Source of the DNA: CAZLYK01 sp964563495
GTDB taxonomy: Bacteria > Acidobacteriota > Blastocatellia > RBC074
Reading direction: 5' to 3'
Length of the DNA: 64,000 bases
Assembly (NCBI GenBank): GCA_964563495.1
Contig: CAZLYK010000002.1
Span: forward strand, 1-64,000
Both the position numbers and the translations under genes were made by a program. Positions within the stretch are counted from its first letter, which is position 1. Every line of letters begins with the position of its first letter. This document shows positions 62,472 through 64,000 of this stretch, in pieces. The notes below the pieces were generated by a model. The model was not told where the DNA came from, made no database searches, and was given only the letters and a program-made list of their open reading frames with translations.

Positions 62472-62477
62472 CAATAG

Positions 62478-62499
62478 AATAGACAGGGTTGACAGGACG
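62478..62499. repeat. ACAGGATT-family half copy
   Basis: AATAGACAGGGTTGACAGGA only, close to the stop of the oxidoreductase. Confidence 0.55.
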
Positions 62500-62558
62500 C
62501 ATGAAACTGAAGACCGCACTGATAGCATCGGTCATCAATCAATGCTTACCCTGCGACG

Positions 62559-62614
62559 GCAATTTTCACGTTTGTCTGACCGCGTCCTCGCGGTCAGACA
62601 AACGTGAAAATTGC
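62559..62614. repeat. GCAATTTTCACGTTTGT-family inverted repeat, copy B
   Basis: A perfect 26-bp inverted repeat (62559-62584 with 62589-62614), loop TCCT. The outer 17 bases GCAATTTTCACGTTTGT are shared with copy A at about 20,325, the inner bases (CTGACCGCG) are not. The rest of the interval to 63,078 contains no gene or clear promoter that I can support; a GGAGGG site lies before the next start. Confidence 0.88.
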
Positions 62615-63078
62615 GATAAACAAGATCGCGCTCAATTTATTTCAATCAGTCCGGTCTATCCGAAAATCTGAATCTTTGTTGATTTTCTTCAAGCACCGGA
62701 GGTCGATGATAGAATTTTAAATTACCCGCTGAATATCTTTCCTCAATGATTGCACCGGATTGCCTCTCGCCCCACACCTGTTTATCCCGCCCATCTCAGA
62801 ATCCGTCTCCTGGAATGTCAGTTGCGCAATAAGTATCAGCATTTTCAAGCAACTGGAGTGGATGTTTAGTCGCAAAGTGTGGGAGACAAGGACCTGATAC
62901 CGCCAAAACAAGCGGCGAACCTACAAGTCTCTGGAGAGGTGAGAGGGGCATCGTAAAAGATAAAGAAATCCTTCCACGACAGTTGATTTACCGACAGTCC
63001 GGTTCTGATTTAGCGCTTCTTTGTCAAACGAGAGGCGGTAAGGGAAGGGCCACTAACCCCAACAAAATGGAGGGATCT

Positions 63079-64000
63079 ATGTTGCTAAGAAAAATTTTAT
63101 GCAGCGGTTTTCTTGAGAGTTCGGCAAGAAGATGTGGCAGCATATTGCTCGGGTCATTGCTGCTCACGATCACGATCCTGGGTCAGGATCTGGCTACCAG
63201 GGGAGCGATCAACGGTCGAGTCACGGATTCGACCGGGGCGGCCATTACAAACGCGAAGATCACTGTCTCAGGGCCGACTGGCGACAGGGTTGTCATGGCC
63301 AACGAATCGGGTGAATTTGATGTTCCCAATCTGCAGCCCGGGCTTTACACGGTCAAGGCGGAGCAGACGGGATTCAGATCGGTCTCAGTTCCGAACGTGT
63401 CGGTCTATGTCGGAAAGACCTCATCGCTCAGGCTGACGCTTGAAGCCGGGAGCATCAGTGAGGTGATCGAAGTCTCTGCCGGGGCCTCGGTCGTCGATAC
63501 TGCGAGCACGGCGGTTGGCCAGAACCTGAACGATCAGCTCTTTCTCAACATCCCGGTCGAGCGGAGCGTGACGAGTCTCTTCTATCTGGCGCCGGGGGTG
63601 GCGGACAGCGGCAAAGGAGGGCGCGCCAATCCGTCGATCTCGGGCGGTTCGGCTCTCGATAACCTTTACGTCGCCGACGGCGTCAACATCACCGACTCGG
63701 CTTTTGGCGGGCTGGGCGTCTTCTCGCGCAATTTCGGCACGATCGGCGTCGGCATCAACACTGCATTTATCAAGGAAGTCCAGGTCAAGACCGGCGGTTT
63801 CGAGCCGCAGTACGGCCAATCTCAGGGAGGGATCATCAATATCATCACTCAATCGGGCGGCCGGGAGTATCACGGCTCTTTCTACGGTTACGCGCGCCCG
63901 AAGGCTTTCGAGGCGACAAGGCTTCAGCCCGATGATCTGAGAACCAACAAATTCGGCAAGATGCTGCACGAGGAGAGTTATGATGGCGGCGCGGATCTGG
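63079..64000 (+). CDS. TonB-dependent receptor (Oar-like), N-terminal part
   Basis: A frame opens at the ATG after GGAGGG and runs past the window end, at least 307 residues. A long signal peptide (SILLGSLLLTITILGQ) leads to a carboxypeptidase-regulatory-like beta domain (GAINGRVTDSTGAAITNAKI, DVPNLQPGLYTVKA, residues about 44-125). The TonB plug comes next (ASTAVGQNLNDQLFLNIPVE, YVADGVNITDSAFGG, GFEPQYGQSQGGIINIITQSGG). This architecture is common in Acidobacteriota and Myxococcota and serves uptake of large substrates or outer-membrane display. The barrel lies beyond the window. Confidence 0.93.
   Translation, partial: MLLRKILCSGFLESSARRCGSILLGSLLLTITILGQDLATRGAINGRVTDSTGAAITNAKITVSGPTGDRVVMANESGEFDVPNLQPGLYTVKAEQTGFRSVSVPNVSVYVGKTSSLRLTLEAGSISEVIEVSAGASVVDTASTAVGQNLNDQLFLNIPVERSVTSLFYLAPGVADSGKGGRANPSISGGSALDNLYVADGVNITDSAFGGLGVFSRNFGTIGVGINTAFIKEVQVKTGGFEPQYGQSQGGIINIITQSGGREYHGSFYGYARPKAFEATRLQPDDLRTNKFGKMLHEESYDGGADL

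Noticed and set aside
62679..62715. Promoter TTGATT / TAGAAT upstream of the TonB receptor gene
   Set aside because: The spacer is 25 bp, too long for sigma70.

Overview
The window looks like a metagenome-assembled or draft contig from Acidobacteriota, probably class Blastocatellia. The inference rests on several genes taken together: a VWFA-domain protein of the acidobacterial type, a C-terminal domain resembling the Solibacter-type secreted domain (TIGR03437), an Oar-like TonB receptor with a carboxypeptidase-regulatory N-terminus, a radical SAM protein resembling tetraether/membrane-spanning lipid synthases, and many PKD/IPT/SdrB-type secreted proteins. There are no rRNA, tRNA or CRISPR loci that I can see. 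The first 58 bases are almost pure G (a likely contig-end artefact), and two 100-N gaps fall inside a tandem repeat.

Layout. 1-3.9 kb: a large secreted multi-domain protein. 3.9-8.8 kb (minus): a GT-C-like membrane protein and the System II cytochrome c maturation pair ccsA-resB. 9.0-13.3 kb: rhomboid protease, 3-hydroxyacyl-CoA dehydrogenase, enoyl-CoA hydratase, ribH and nusB. 13.3-18.1 kb: an unknown conserved protein, a VWFA protein, a predicted small RNA, an LSM/lectin-like secreted protein and radA. 18.5-25.8 kb: vanadium haloperoxidase, a beta-lactamase-fold/NamZ fusion, a GH10-like hydrolase and an S1 protease. 25.8-29.2 kb (minus): a CheY-like regulator, a subtilisin and a second GT-C-like protein. 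29.4-34.7 kb: secreted GH13 amylase, a hairpin tandem array, a sugar MFS transporter and an unknown secreted protein. 34.8-37.3 kb (minus): an amidohydrolase and a C-terminal processing protease. 37.5-42.5 kb: a copper-monooxygenase-like protein, a DUF433 protein, and the ATPase and adaptor of a MacAB-like exporter without its permease. 42.5-45.3 kb: a long structured leader and a secreted SdrB-type protein. 45.4-50.9 kb (minus): GH63-like glucosidase, a HAF-repeat pseudogene, a 56-residue membrane protein and the radical SAM lipid-synthase candidate. 51.6-55.4 kb: a CpsB-type phosphatase and an active/inactive M16 peptidase pair. 55.5-62.5 kb: four co-directional genes that look like one regulated redox system. 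63.1 kb to the end: the start of a TonB-dependent receptor.

The most unusual coding region is 55.5-62.5 kb. A membrane protein joins two cyclic-nucleotide-binding domains to a ferredoxin-like Fe-S region and a His-containing membrane domain. It is followed by an FHA-membrane-heptahaem cytochrome, a ClpX-like AAA+ ATPase and a membrane-anchored Fe-S/flavin oxidoreductase. I read it as an electron-transfer chain across the cytoplasmic membrane gated by second messenger and phosphorylation. I know of no described system with this composition.

The second theme is non-coding. At least 15 copies of an inverted repeat built from ACAGGATT-type words lie between genes. They are commonly next to stop codons, one is a perfect 92-bp palindrome, and the two arms of each copy share that copy's own sequence variants. 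Other inverted-repeat families are also present. Several genes have good sigma70-type promoters, some so close to the start codon that the mRNAs should be leaderless.
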